Assembly (NCBI RefSeq): GCF_000420725.1
Contig: NZ_ATVM01000001.1
Span: forward strand, 186,001-250,000
DNA length: 64,000 bases
Source: Marinococcus halotolerans DSM 16375
Lineage (GTDB): Bacteria; Bacillota; Bacilli; Bacillales; Marinococcaceae
Direction: 5' to 3'
Each line of letters opens with the position of its first letter. Within the stretch, counting starts at the first letter, position 1. The notes under the pieces were generated by a model. It was given only the letters and a program-made list of their open reading frames with translations. It made no database searches and was not told the origin of the DNA. Positions 27,290 through 35,489 of this stretch are shown in pieces. The position numbers and the translations under genes were made by a program.

Positions 27290-28003
27290 TCAGGCCAGAT
27301 CCTTGAGCTGTTTAACTTCTTTGGGCTTCAGCGGCCGGGTTTCCCCTGGGTTCATTCCGAGCAGATCAAGCATGGCATACTGCTCGCGCTTCAGCTTTTC
27401 CACCGGGTGGCCGATCTTTTCAAACATGCGGCGGATCTGGTGATTTCTTCCTTCATGAATCACAATTTCAATAATCGAGCTGTTGCCTTTTTTATTGGCA
27501 GATTTAACATTTACCTTCGCAGGGGCCGTTTTTACTCCGTCGAGCTCAATGCCGTGGCGGAGAAGCTGCAGCTTTTCTGCTGATGGTTTTCCCGTCACCT
27601 TTGCGATATACGTCTTTTTCACGTTGCTTTTTGGGTGCATCATTTTATTGGCGAACTCGCCGTCATTGGTTAAAAGCAGCAGTCCGGAAGTATCGTAATC
27701 CAGCCGGCCGACGGGAAAAATACGCGCCTTTACTTCGGGAAAGAAATCGGTGACCACTTTACGGTTTTTATCATCCGCTACCGCAGAAATAACCTGCTTT
27801 GGCTTGTACAGTAAATAATAGACCGGCTCTTCCTTTGTGAGCGGAATGCCGTCCACTTCCACCTGATCGTGGAGCCCGACTTTACTGCCGAGCTCTTTGA
27901 CTGTTTTGCCGTTCACCTTCACCCGGCCATCCGTAATATAGTCTTCTGCTTTTCTTCTTGAAGTGATGCCGGCCTGGGCAATCACCTTTTGTAATCTTTC
28001 CAT
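27290..28003 (-). CDS. rluB: 23S rRNA pseudouridine synthase RluB
   Basis: It modifies a uridine in the 23S rRNA peptidyl-transferase region. Residues 1-60 form an S4 RNA-binding domain (LQKVIAQAGITSRRKAEDYI). The catalytic domain carries the aspartate in GRLDYDTSGLLLLTNDG near residue 105 and the RsuA-type motif GRNHQIRRMFEKIGHPV. The length of 237 is normal. The ATG follows GAGGAGG. In B. subtilis dacB-spmA-spmB and ypuI separate it from scpB; here only one divergent unknown gene does. Confidence 0.95.
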   Translation of the reverse strand: MERLQKVIAQAGITSRRKAEDYITDGRVKVNGKTVKELGSKVGLHDQVEVDGIPLTKEEPVYYLLYKPKQVISAVADDKNRKVVTDFFPEVKARIFPVGRLDYDTSGLLLLTNDGEFANKMMHPKSNVKKTYIAKVTGKPSAEKLQLLRHGIELDGVKTAPAKVNVKSANKKGNSSIIEIVIHEGRNHQIRRMFEKIGHPVEKLKREQYAMLDLLGMNPGETRPLKPKEVKQLKDLA

Positions 28004-28086
28004 AAATAGGCCTCCTCATACAGTTTTTTCTGCTTATTTTATTTTCGTCCTGCTTCCGCTACAATACGGAGAAAGGAGCGTTCCAC

Positions 28087-28614
28087 ATGACATTTCATTT
28101 TCTGATTCTTTATGCAGCACTGCTGCTTCTTGCCGTGATAACCGCCTGGTCCGCTGTCTGCACAAAGCTTACAAACAGGCGGCTGAAGCACTTGTACCAG
28201 CGCGTAAACCAGCTCGAAGCCGAAGCAGAAACCGCCCGGACCCAGGCTTATGCTGCATCCGCGGAGCAGGATATCTACATCCGCTTCATGACGGTAAAGG
28301 ATGCGCTGTTCCGGCAGTTCAATGCCCCTCTTCCGCGTGCTGTTCGCGAGTCCGAAAACGCTATGCATTTTTCGGAGGAACAGCTGAACACCGCCTTTTC
28401 CTCCGGCGAAGCAGAAGCGCTGCGGCAATTTTTCCAGCGCTACCGCCAGTATCTTGATTCGTACTGGAAAACCCGCACGGGCGGCTGGAAAACCGTATTT
28501 GTGTCGAACGCACAAAACGGCGCTGACAGTTGGGAAACTGTCCACGCCGCCACTAAGTCACTGTACCAGGAAGCAGAGCGCTTATCAGCGCTTTTCGTTT
28601 ATTCTTCATCTTGA
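28087..28614 (+). CDS. Membrane-anchored coiled-coil protein of unknown function, 175 aa
   Basis: An N-terminal hydrophobic helix (about residues 4-24) anchors a cytoplasmic part. A short coiled coil (about 30-60, NRRLKHLYQRVNQLEAEAET) leads into a helical, aromatic-rich C-terminal region. AAAGGAG lies 8 nt before the ATG, and the frame occupies almost the whole divergent gap between rluB and scpB, so the gene is real. It overlaps the end of scpB by 16 nt, tail to tail. I do not recognise the family. It occupies the place where B. subtilis keeps ypuI, dacB and the spore maturation genes. Confidence 0.7.
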   Translation: MTFHFLILYAALLLLAVITAWSAVCTKLTNRRLKHLYQRVNQLEAEAETARTQAYAASAEQDIYIRFMTVKDALFRQFNAPLPRAVRESENAMHFSEEQLNTAFSSGEAEALRQFFQRYRQYLDSYWKTRTGGWKTVFVSNAQNGADSWETVHAATKSLYQEAERLSALFVYSSS

Positions 28615-29171
28615 TACAGTTCCCGGAAAAACAGATCCGCCTGTTCGGGCTGTTCTGTATCCTCAAGCGGCGGCAGCTCTTCCAGGGTCTCGAGTCCAAA
28701 ATACTCTAAAAAGCGGGTGGACGTTACAAAAGACATCGGCCTCCCCGGCTTCTGTGTACGTTCAAATTCTTTAACAAGGCCTTTGGAGAGCAGGGTCTGC
28801 AGCGCGCGGTCCGATTTCACTCCACGCACCTGATCGATGTCCGCCCGCAGCGCCGGCTGATTGTAGGCAATAATGGCAAGCGTCTCCAGTGCTGCCTGGC
28901 TGAGCGTCTGCCGATTCTGCTGCTCACTGAACTGCTCAATCGCTTCCGCCGCCTCGGGCACTGTCGCGAAGAAAAATGTATTTTCCGCCTGGGTGATCTG
29001 CAGGCCGCCTTCCCGCTGTGCCCAGGCTTCCTTTAAGGAGATTAAGTGTTCGCGGGCAGTCTTTGTTTCTATACCAAGTGCTCTGGCAGCCTGTTCTGCT
29101 TCCAGGCCTTCATCCCCGCTAATATACAGCAGCGATTCCAGCGTCCCCTCAATCGTTTTTTCCCTTTTCAT
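28599..29171 (-). CDS. scpB: Segregation and condensation protein B
   Basis: This is a winged-helix subunit of the Smc-ScpA-ScpB condensin, needed for chromosome compaction and segregation. The 190-residue sequence has the family's conserved centre LETLAIIAYNQPALRADIDQVRGV and the second wing ALQTLLSKGLVKE...GRPMSFVTSTRFLEYFGL. The C-terminal tail is acidic. Its start overlaps the end of scpA by four bases. Confidence 0.95.
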   Translation of the reverse strand: MKREKTIEGTLESLLYISGDEGLEAEQAARALGIETKTAREHLISLKEAWAQREGGLQITQAENTFFFATVPEAAEAIEQFSEQQNRQTLSQAALETLAIIAYNQPALRADIDQVRGVKSDRALQTLLSKGLVKEFERTQKPGRPMSFVTSTRFLEYFGLETLEELPPLEDTEQPEQADLFFRELYQDEE

Positions 29172-29908
29172 ACCTTCACCTTTTCTGCCAGTTGAATCGT
29201 TATATCATCAAAATTGTGCGCCTGCTCGCAGCGAATTTGCTTTTGTTTCATCAGCTCGAGCAGAGCAAGAAACGTCACCACCATCTGCGGTTTGGTTCTC
29301 GTCTCTTCAAACAGCTGATAAAACGAACAGGCATCGAGCTGTTCGAGTTCTCCCATCACCTCTGTCATCCGGTCTTCCACCGAATATTCATCCGCCCGGA
29401 CAGTGGCCTGGGGAGGGTGGGCGTTTTTCGCCCGTTCCTTCATCTTCTGGAACGCTGCCACCATGTCATACACCGTCAGCCCCTCCGGAAGACTTTCTTC
29501 CTTTTCTTCCATGGTGCTCCATTCACTGAGCGGTTTTTTGTACACCTGCTGCTGTGCCTCTTCCTTTTGCTGCAGTTTCCCGGCTGCTTCCTTGTAGCGC
29601 TTGTATTCTTCAAGCTGCTCAATCAGCTGTTCCTTCGGATCGTCTTCCTCAATCCAGGCTTCCTCATCAGCTGTCACAGGCAGTAAGGTCTGGCTTTTGA
29701 TCTGCAAAAGCGTAGCCGCCATCACGAGGTACTCCCCCGCTACATCAAGCTCAAGCTCCTGCATGGTCCGTACGTATTGCAAATACTGATCCGTGATTGC
29801 AGCCAGCGGAATATCCTGGATATCCATCTCCGCCTGCTGGACAAAATGAAGCAGCACATCAAGCGGGCCTTCAAATTGATCAATTTTTACTTTATACTGC
29901 TCGGACAT
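29168..29908 (-). CDS. scpA: Segregation and condensation protein A
   Basis: This is the kleisin subunit of the Smc condensin. The N-terminal head-binding region FEGPLDVLLHFVQQAEMDIQDIPLAAITDQYL is diagnostic, followed by YLVMAATLLQIKSQTLLP. The C-terminal winged helix (VTFLALLELMKQKQI) contacts the other Smc head. I start at ATG 29908, 8 nt behind GAAGGA, giving 246 residues; the in-frame ATG three codons upstream falls on that ribosome site. Confidence 0.95.
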   Translation of the reverse strand: MSEQYKVKIDQFEGPLDVLLHFVQQAEMDIQDIPLAAITDQYLQYVRTMQELELDVAGEYLVMAATLLQIKSQTLLPVTADEEAWIEEDDPKEQLIEQLEEYKRYKEAAGKLQQKEEAQQQVYKKPLSEWSTMEEKEESLPEGLTVYDMVAAFQKMKERAKNAHPPQATVRADEYSVEDRMTEVMGELEQLDACSFYQLFEETRTKPQMVVTFLALLELMKQKQIRCEQAHNFDDITIQLAEKVKV

Positions 29909-30042
29909 AGTCCCCATCCTTCATCACTTGTTGAGTGCTGTTGCAAGTATATCATATCCGCTGTAAGCAGGGCATGCGTTTTCCCTGGCTGTTTTTGATA
30001 CAATCAGCTTTATCAATAATTTTTGAAAGGAGAAACCGTCGT

Positions 30043-30573
30043 ATGTATCCGGACGCCTATATTCTGTTTCTTGTCGAGTTTCACAGCACCCGCGACTATT
30101 TTGAATGCCACGAAATACTCGAAGACCACTGGAAGGAAGCTCCTTCCAAAGAGCGTGACCCTGTATGGCCCGGGCTGATTCAGATCGCTGTTGGGCTGTA
30201 CCACGAGCGGAGGGGAAACCTTACCGGTGCTTCCAAATGCCTGAAAAATGCCGGCGTGATTCTTAGGCCGCTGCCTCGCCGTCTCCAGGCGCTCGGACTC
30301 GACGCCGAAAGGCTCCTGCAGAGGATCGAGGAGCAGCTCGACCATCTCGGAGAGCCGTTCCGGGACTTAAACCTCCCAATCACCGATCCCAAACTCGAAG
30401 ACCAGTGTATTCGTCTGTGTGAACAAAAAAAGACGTCCTGGCTGCAGCCCTCCCCGCTTGAGGATACGGACCTCGTCCATAAGCATGTGCTCCGTGACCG
30501 CACCGACATCGTTCATGAACGTGACAAACAGCTCCGCATCCGGGATAAGCAGCGCCGGAGCCGCGGTCTGTGA
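30043..30573 (+). CDS. ypuF: DUF309 protein (YpuF-like)
   Basis: The 176-residue protein belongs to the DUF309 family of small helical proteins. The signature is ECHEILEDHWKEAP near residues 21-34 with HxxxE...W and a second part LIQIAVGLYHERRGN. The role is unknown. The B. subtilis counterpart YpuF is likewise beside scpA. The start is ATG 30043 behind GAAAGGAGA. The C-terminal 40 residues are highly charged (RDRTDIVHERDKQ) and go beyond the core domain. It converges with ribT across a bidirectional terminator. Confidence 0.85.
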   Translation: MYPDAYILFLVEFHSTRDYFECHEILEDHWKEAPSKERDPVWPGLIQIAVGLYHERRGNLTGASKCLKNAGVILRPLPRRLQALGLDAERLLQRIEEQLDHLGEPFRDLNLPITDPKLEDQCIRLCEQKKTSWLQPSPLEDTDLVHKHVLRDRTDIVHERDKQLRIRDKQRRSRGL

Positions 30574-30603
30574 GTTGGGTGTGGTGTCCTTCGTATTTGC
30601 ATT

Positions 30604-30634
30604 AAAAAACCCGCCGTTCACCGGCGGGTGGGTA
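30604..30634. terminator. Bidirectional terminator between ypuF and ribT
   Basis: CCCGCCG pairs with CGGCGGG with an A-run on the left and GTATTA on the right, placed between two convergent genes. Confidence 0.75.
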
Positions 30635-31012
30635 TTAGTTCACTTCATTTTCCAGAATATCTTTTTGATGCTCATCGCACACCTGCAGGAACTGCACCGT
30701 TTCCTTACTGGCGACCAGCTCCTGGTCGAGACGGCCTCTGACCGCCTGCACCATTTTTTTGCCGATGCCTTCATCCCGGTAGGATGGGTTCACGCATACA
30801 TGGCGAAGCTCTGCTTCTCCGTTCTCGGTGTAACGCAGACCGACGACTCCGACAATGTCATCGTCTTCCTTCCACATAAACAGCTGCCAGTCATCTGTTT
30901 CTTCATACTGCTGGACTGTTTCCTGGAGCTTTTTTACATCTTTTTCTTCCGGCATGTACGAAAGAAGCCCCATCGCTATTTTTTTATAGGATTGTTTATA
31001 CTTAATCAACAT
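30635..31012 (-). CDS. ribT: GNAT acetyltransferase RibT
   Basis: This is the small N-acetyltransferase attached to the Bacillus riboflavin operon; its substrate is not settled. The 125-residue sequence aligns with B. subtilis RibT: KKIAMGLLSYMPEEKDVKKLQ at the start, LFMWKEDDDIVGVVGL, and the acetyl-CoA loop HVCVNPSYRDEGIGKKM. ATG 31012 is preceded by GAGGG at 10 nt; a TTG two codons upstream is less likely. It is 220 nt downstream of ribH and beyond a terminator, so it is expressed by read-through or from its own promoter in 31019-31195. Confidence 0.88.
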   Translation of the reverse strand: MLIKYKQSYKKIAMGLLSYMPEEKDVKKLQETVQQYEETDDWQLFMWKEDDDIVGVVGLRYTENGEAELRHVCVNPSYRDEGIGKKMVQAVRGRLDQELVASKETVQFLQVCDEHQKDILENEVN

Positions 31013-31196
31013 AACCAATTATCCCTCATTGTGATCAGAATTTCAGACAATTTTGTCTTCATTTCCATAATTTACGCAAACCAGTATCCAAGTTCACCAT
31101 TGACCATACACGCTTTTGGACAGAAATGCAAGAGGAATATAGGTAATTATAACTGAAAGCTGCTCATCACCGCTCATGCACGTGTAATCACTCAAA

Positions 31197-31227
31197 CCAA
31201 AATCACACGGCTTTAAACCGTGTGATT
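31197..31227 (-). terminator. Intrinsic terminator after ribH
   Basis: AATCACACGG and CCGTGTGATT form a ten-pair stem around TTTAAAG on the minus strand, then TTGGTTT. It partly separates ribDEAH from ribT. Confidence 0.75.
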
Positions 31228-31231
31228 TATT

Positions 31232-31705
31232 TTACTCCATGCGGATTTTTTTTGCAAGACTGGCCATTTCCACGGCCCCCATAGCAGCCTCGGATCCTTT
31301 ATTCCCGGCCTTTGTGCCGGCTCGTTCAATTGCCTGTTCAATCGTCTCCACAGTAATGATACCGTTAATAACCGGCAGTTCTTCCTGCAGCGATACATTT
31401 GCGACTCCTTTGGCGGATTCGTTGGCCACATAGTCAAAATGGGGAGTTGCGCCGCGAATGATGGTGCCGACTGCCACAATTGCATCGTATTTTTTCGTTT
31501 TGGCTGCCTGCTGGGCGGCAAATGGAATTTCAAATGCCCCGGGCACCCAGATAACATCTATATCTTCTTCTCTCACTCCGCTGCGGATCAGCGTGCTTTC
31601 CGCTCCTTCGAGAAGCTGTTTGTTAATGAATTCATTGAACCGTGCTACGACGATCGCTATTTTTTGTTCACTTCCGTTTACGTTGCCTTCAATAGTAGTT
31701 GTCAT
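31232..31705 (-). CDS. ribH: 6,7-dimethyl-8-ribityllumazine synthase
   Basis: It condenses the ribityl-aminouracil with dihydroxybutanone phosphate in the next-to-last step of riboflavin synthesis. The 157 residues show [15 protein letters not shown] and the catalytic-loop region [20 protein letters not shown] with its active histidine. Family length is typical for the capsid-forming enzyme. It follows ribBA by 12 nt. Confidence 0.96.
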   Translation of the reverse strand: MTTTIEGNVNGSEQKIAIVVARFNEFINKQLLEGAESTLIRSGVREEDIDVIWVPGAFEIPFAAQQAAKTKKYDAIVAVGTIIRGATPHFDYVANESAKGVANVSLQEELPVINGIITVETIEQAIERAGTKAGNKGSEAAMGAVEMASLAKKIRME

Positions 31706-31717
31706 TCTATTCTCCTC

Positions 31718-32926
31718 CTAAAAATGAAGCATGTGGCCTAATTTTTGATACTTCGTACGCATATATTTCTCGTTTTCCTCCTGCAGCGGCAGCTGTATCG
31801 CAATGCGCTGCGTCACTTCAAGGCCGTAGCCGGAGATCCCTGTTATTTTCCTCGGGTTGTTGGTGAGCAGCTTCATTTTCCCTACACCAATGTCGCGGAG
31901 CACCTGGGCGCCAATCCCGTATTCACGCAGGTCATCCGGAAAGCCAAGCTTTTTGTTTGCTTCCACCGTATCGTAGCCCGCTTCCTGCAGCTCATACGCT
32001 TTTAATTTATTGATCAGGCCAATGCCTCGTCCTTCCTGGCGCATATAAAGCAGTACACCTTTTCCTTCTTTTTCAATCTGCATCAGCGCTGCCTGCAGCT
32101 GCGGCCCGCAGTCACAACGCTTGGAGCCGAAGACGTCCCCCGTCAGACATTCCGAATGAACCCGGACCAGCGTTTCTTCCTCCGGATCGATCTCCCCTTT
32201 CACAAGCGCCATCATTTCTTTCCCATCAATGGACGACGTGAAACCGAGCGCCCGGAAATCACCAAATTCGGTTGGAAGGCTCGTATCCGCCTCCCGTTTC
32301 ACCAGTTTTTCGCGGTGGCGGCGGTAGCTGATTAAGTCTTTGATCGTTACCATTTTCAGCCCGAAGCGGTCAGCGATTTCGCGCAGCTCCGGCACCCGGG
32401 CCATTTCCCCGTCTTCTCTTGTGATTTCACAAATCGTTCCGGACGACGTTTTTCCGGACAGGCGCGCAAGATCTATTGCAGCTTCTGTATGACCGGCCCG
32501 CTGCAGCACCCCGCCTTCTTTTGCAATAAGCGGAAACACATGGCCCGGACGCTGAAAGTCTCCCGGTTCTGCGGTCTGATTGGCAAGGTGCTGAATTGTC
32601 AGCGCCCGCTCGGAAGCACTGATACCGGTTTTGGACGACACGTGGTCGACGCTCACCGTAAAAGCAGTTCCATGCGGATCAGTATTCTGATCAGCCATCG
32701 GCTGAAGCTGCAGGCGCTCGGCCTGCTCTTCTGTGATCGGCGTGCAGACGAGACCGCGGCCATACGTAATCATAAAGTTAATTGTCTGGGCATCAATGTT
32801 TTCCGACAGAGCGACGAAATCTCCTTCGTTCTCGCGGTCTTCGTCATCACAAACGATCACAACCTGCCCGTTTCTCAGTTCATCTAACGCTTCTTCAATG
32901 GGGTCAAACCAGCGTCGTTCCTCCAT
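31718..32926 (-). CDS. ribBA: Bifunctional DHBP synthase / GTP cyclohydrolase II
   Basis: This fusion supplies both substrates of the riboflavin pathway. Residues 1 to about 200 are 3,4-dihydroxy-2-butanone 4-phosphate synthase ([11 protein letters not shown] near residue 26, [14 protein letters not shown]). Residues about 205-402 are GTP cyclohydrolase II with the zinc cysteines in [20 protein letters not shown] and the catalytic stretch RQEGRGIGL. The length of 402 matches B. subtilis RibA. Confidence 0.97.
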   Translation of the reverse strand: MEERRWFDPIEEALDELRNGQVVIVCDDEDRENEGDFVALSENIDAQTINFMITYGRGLVCTPITEEQAERLQLQPMADQNTDPHGTAFTVSVDHVSSKTGISASERALTIQHLANQTAEPGDFQRPGHVFPLIAKEGGVLQRAGHTEAAIDLARLSGKTSSGTICEITREDGEMARVPELREIADRFGLKMVTIKDLISYRRHREKLVKREADTSLPTEFGDFRALGFTSSIDGKEMMALVKGEIDPEEETLVRVHSECLTGDVFGSKRCDCGPQLQAALMQIEKEGKGVLLYMRQEGRGIGLINKLKAYELQEAGYDTVEANKKLGFPDDLREYGIGAQVLRDIGVGKMKLLTNNPRKITGISGYGLEVTQRIAIQLPLQEENEKYMRTKYQKLGHMLHF

Positions 32927-32956
32927 GGTATCGTTCCTACTTTCTTTGCAAAGGTT

Positions 32957-33556
32957 TTATTTATCTACAGTTAACAAACGTTCTGTATATTTGGCAAGCA
33001 TGTCACATTCAATATTGACCAGATCGCCGGCCTGTTTGTCTGCCAGGTTGGTTACCTGCCACGTATGCGGAATAATGGACAGGGTAAAGGTTTCTTTTTC
33101 ATCGTCCACCCCAAAAATCGTCAGGCTGATGCCATCAACCGTGACGGAGCCTTTATTGGTCATGTAGCGGAGCTGCTCCTTCGGCGTCTGTACGTGCACG
33201 TAAATCATGTTTTCTTCCTCTTCAATAGAAGCAATGGTTCCTGTGGCATCCACATGTCCCTGCACAAAGTGCCCGCCAAACCTTCCTCCGGCCTGCATCG
33301 CAAGCTCAAGGTTTACGCGTGTGCCTTCTTCCATATATTTCAGACTCGTATGCTTGAGCGTTTCAGCCATCACGTCTACGTAGACACACTGGCCTTTTTT
33401 AGCCGTCGCCGTCAGGCAGATGCCGTTTACTGCGATGCTGTCGCCAATTTGAATACTGTTCATATCCAAATCACTCTCAAGCTCGAGCTGGATTAAATTT
33501 TCCTGATGCGTCATTTTTGACACTGTTCCTGTCGCTTCTATAATTCCCGTAAACAT
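32957..33556 (-). CDS. ribE: Riboflavin synthase alpha subunit
   Basis: It dismutates two lumazine molecules to riboflavin. The 199 residues contain two lumazine-binding repeats, the first starting MFTGIIEATG with DSIAVNGICLTA, the second starting HFVQGHVDATG with GSVTVDGISLTI. It starts four bases after ribD. Confidence 0.97.
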   Translation of the reverse strand: MFTGIIEATGTVSKMTHQENLIQLELESDLDMNSIQIGDSIAVNGICLTATAKKGQCVYVDVMAETLKHTSLKYMEEGTRVNLELAMQAGGRFGGHFVQGHVDATGTIASIEEEENMIYVHVQTPKEQLRYMTNKGSVTVDGISLTIFGVDDEKETFTLSIIPHTWQVTNLADKQAGDLVNIECDMLAKYTERLLTVDK

Positions 33557-33560
33557 GCTT

Positions 33561-34643
33561 TCACTCCCCGGCCTGCAGTGTATATTTTCGGTCCTGCCCG
33601 AATGTCTCTTCTTTTATCAGTGAAAATGCCCGGGCTTCCTGAAGCGCCGAAATACCGCTTCCCTGATACACTCCCGGTGCATTTTCGCCGCCAATCACAA
33701 TCGGCGCTACGTACATTAAATACTCCTGAATCACTTCAGCTTCCAGGAAAGACCCGAGAACCCCGGCCCCTCCTTCCACAAACAATGAAACGATTTTCTT
33801 TTCCCCAAGCACCTCCAGCACCGCGGAGATATTTTTCACGCCGGAAGCGACTGGGATCACTTCAGCTCCCGCTTCCTCCAGACGGCGCTGCTTTTCAGCG
33901 CTCGCCGGCTCGTTCGTCAAGACGTAGACCGGAGCTGCAGCATCCTTTAGCATCCGGCTGTTTTCCGGCATCCGGAGCTCACTGTCAAGCACTATCCGTG
34001 CCGGCGTCACGCCTGTTTCCGGGACCCGGGCAGTGAGGGACGGATCATCACTCAGCACAGTTCCGATACCGGCTAAAATGCCGTCACACCTGCGCCTTTC
34101 CCTGTGAACATCCTCCCGGGCTTCTTTTCCGGTGATCCACTGGCTTTCGCCCGTGGCCGTAGCAGTTTTTCCGTCGAGCGAAGAAGCTGTTTTAGCCGTC
34201 ACGTAGGGGCGTCCGGTTTTAATAAAGTGAAAGAATTTCCGGTTTAAATACGCCGCTTCTTCCTGCCCCACTCCGGTCACAACTTCAAGGCCCGCCTCTT
34301 CCATCATCTGTATGCCTTTGCCGGCTACAAGCGGATTCGGGTCTGATGCTGCCACTACCACTTTTGCAATGCCTGCTTCAATAATCTGCTTCGCACACGG
34401 CGGGGTGCGGCCGTAATGGCTGCAGGGCTCGAGAGTGACATAGATCGAAGCTCCTTCAGCTTCGTCTCCTGCCATTGCAAGCGCATGGACTTCTGCGTGT
34501 GCTTCGCCGGAGCGAAGGTGAGCTCCCATTCCAACGATTCTGCCATCTTTAACGATGACGGCGCCGACCATCGGATTCGGGTAAGTCTGCCCTTCTGTTG
34601 AGCGTGCCAGTTCGAGTGCTGTGTGCATCCATGTATGATCCAT
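33561..34643 (-). CDS. ribD: Bifunctional riboflavin deaminase / reductase
   Basis: It deaminates and then reduces the pyrimidine intermediate. The N-terminal deaminase (1 to about 145) has the zinc motif HAEVHAL followed by EPCSHYGRTPPC. The C-terminal reductase (about 148-360) has KTASSLDGKTATATGESQWI and the NADPH region FVEGGAGVLG. It is the first gene of the operon, 170 nt downstream of the FMN aptamer with a terminator in between. Confidence 0.97.
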   Translation of the reverse strand: MDHTWMHTALELARSTEGQTYPNPMVGAVIVKDGRIVGMGAHLRSGEAHAEVHALAMAGDEAEGASIYVTLEPCSHYGRTPPCAKQIIEAGIAKVVVAASDPNPLVAGKGIQMMEEAGLEVVTGVGQEEAAYLNRKFFHFIKTGRPYVTAKTASSLDGKTATATGESQWITGKEAREDVHRERRRCDGILAGIGTVLSDDPSLTARVPETGVTPARIVLDSELRMPENSRMLKDAAAPVYVLTNEPASAEKQRRLEEAGAEVIPVASGVKNISAVLEVLGEKKIVSLFVEGGAGVLGSFLEAEVIQEYLMYVAPIVIGGENAPGVYQGSGISALQEARAFSLIKEETFGQDRKYTLQAGE

Positions 34644-34691
34644 ATGGCCGGACCTCCTTTTATTTTTGCTTGTTTTATTGATTACAGAAAC

Positions 34692-34726
34692 AAAAAAAGC
34701 CCCCGGATGAACATCCGGGGGCTTTT
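34692..34726 (-). terminator. FMN-riboswitch terminator ahead of ribD
   Basis: AGCCCCCGGATG and CATCCGGGGGCT pair perfectly, followed on the minus strand by TTTTTTT. It is the off-state hairpin of the FMN switch. Confidence 0.9.
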
Positions 34727-34814
34727 ATACATACGTATCCAAAATAGTATTCTATTCTCGTCTGCAAACCTGACGGCTGCAGACAGAAAAACAGAATTTT
34801 TTCGAATACGGTTT

Positions 34815-34962
34815 TTCCTTCTCCCATCCAGACTGTTACTGTCGGCTTCAGAGTTGCACTGAATCCACCGTCCACGCCTCTGGCGCTTACCGGGTCACGG
34901 ACTGAAAAGCATTCGCTTTATCACCGTCGGTTGGGACTTGCACCCGACCCCGAAGGATGTTG
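34815..34962 (-). ncRNA. FMN riboswitch (RFN element)
   Basis: On the minus strand the leader runs CATCCTTCGGGGTCGGGTG, then AATCCCAACCG-like text (AGTCCCAACCGACGG), TCAGTCCGTGACCC, AGCGCCAGAGGCGTGGACGG, GTGCAACTCTGAAGCC and ends GATGGGAGAAGGA. These are the conserved RFN blocks in order and at normal spacing. With the terminator downstream it should switch ribDEBAH off when FMN is plentiful. Confidence 0.97.
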
Positions 34963-35035
34963 ATCGCAATCAACGTACCGTATGAAGTTAAAATACATTT
35001 TATTACGTTCTTATACATCCGTCAAAACATTCAGC

Positions 35036-35473
35036 TTATGCTTCGTCCCAGACACGCACTTCCTTCATAACGTCCTGTGCCTGGATGCGGTCCACCTGAT
35101 CCATATTGTCTGTCACACGGCCAAATACCGTATGTACACCGTTCAGGTGCGGCTGCTGGTCAAACAGAATAAAGAACTGGCTGCCGCCGGTGTCTTTTCC
35201 AGCGTGAGCCATCGACAGATAGCCTCTTTCGTGGGTGCGCGGGTTTCCTTCCGTTTCACACGGAATGGTATATCCCGGACCGCCGTCCCCGCGGTTGTTC
35301 GGGCATCCGCCCTGGGCAACAAAGCCCGGGATGACGCGGTGGAATGTAAGGCCGTCATAGAAGCCGTCATTCGCTAAGCTTTCAAAGTTTTTTACTGTGC
35401 CCGGGGCGTCCTCCGGGAAAAATTCCAATGTTACTGTTTCTCCGTTTTCAAATGCGATTTTACCTTTTTTCAT
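35036..35473 (-). CDS. ppiB: Cyclophilin-type peptidyl-prolyl isomerase PpiB
   Basis: This cytoplasmic proline isomerase aids protein folding. The 145 residues carry the cyclophilin core [13 protein letters not shown] near residue 50 (catalytic arginine), the GTGGP-like [12 protein letters not shown], and SQFFI with [12 protein letters not shown]. No signal peptide is present. It follows lysA by 16 nt; in B. subtilis ppiB lies between the rib operon and lysA as well. Confidence 0.95.
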   Translation of the reverse strand: MKKGKIAFENGETVTLEFFPEDAPGTVKNFESLANDGFYDGLTFHRVIPGFVAQGGCPNNRGDGGPGYTIPCETEGNPRTHERGYLSMAHAGKDTGGSQFFILFDQQPHLNGVHTVFGRVTDNMDQVDRIQAQDVMKEVRVWDEA

Positions 35474-35489
35474 CTCTCTCTACCCCTTT

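Noticed and set aside
34728-34737. ATACGTAT core in the ribD leader as a further copy of the 50-52 kb operator
   Set aside because: Only the central 8 bp match and the flanks differ; one or more chance hits to an 8-mer are expected in 64 kb.
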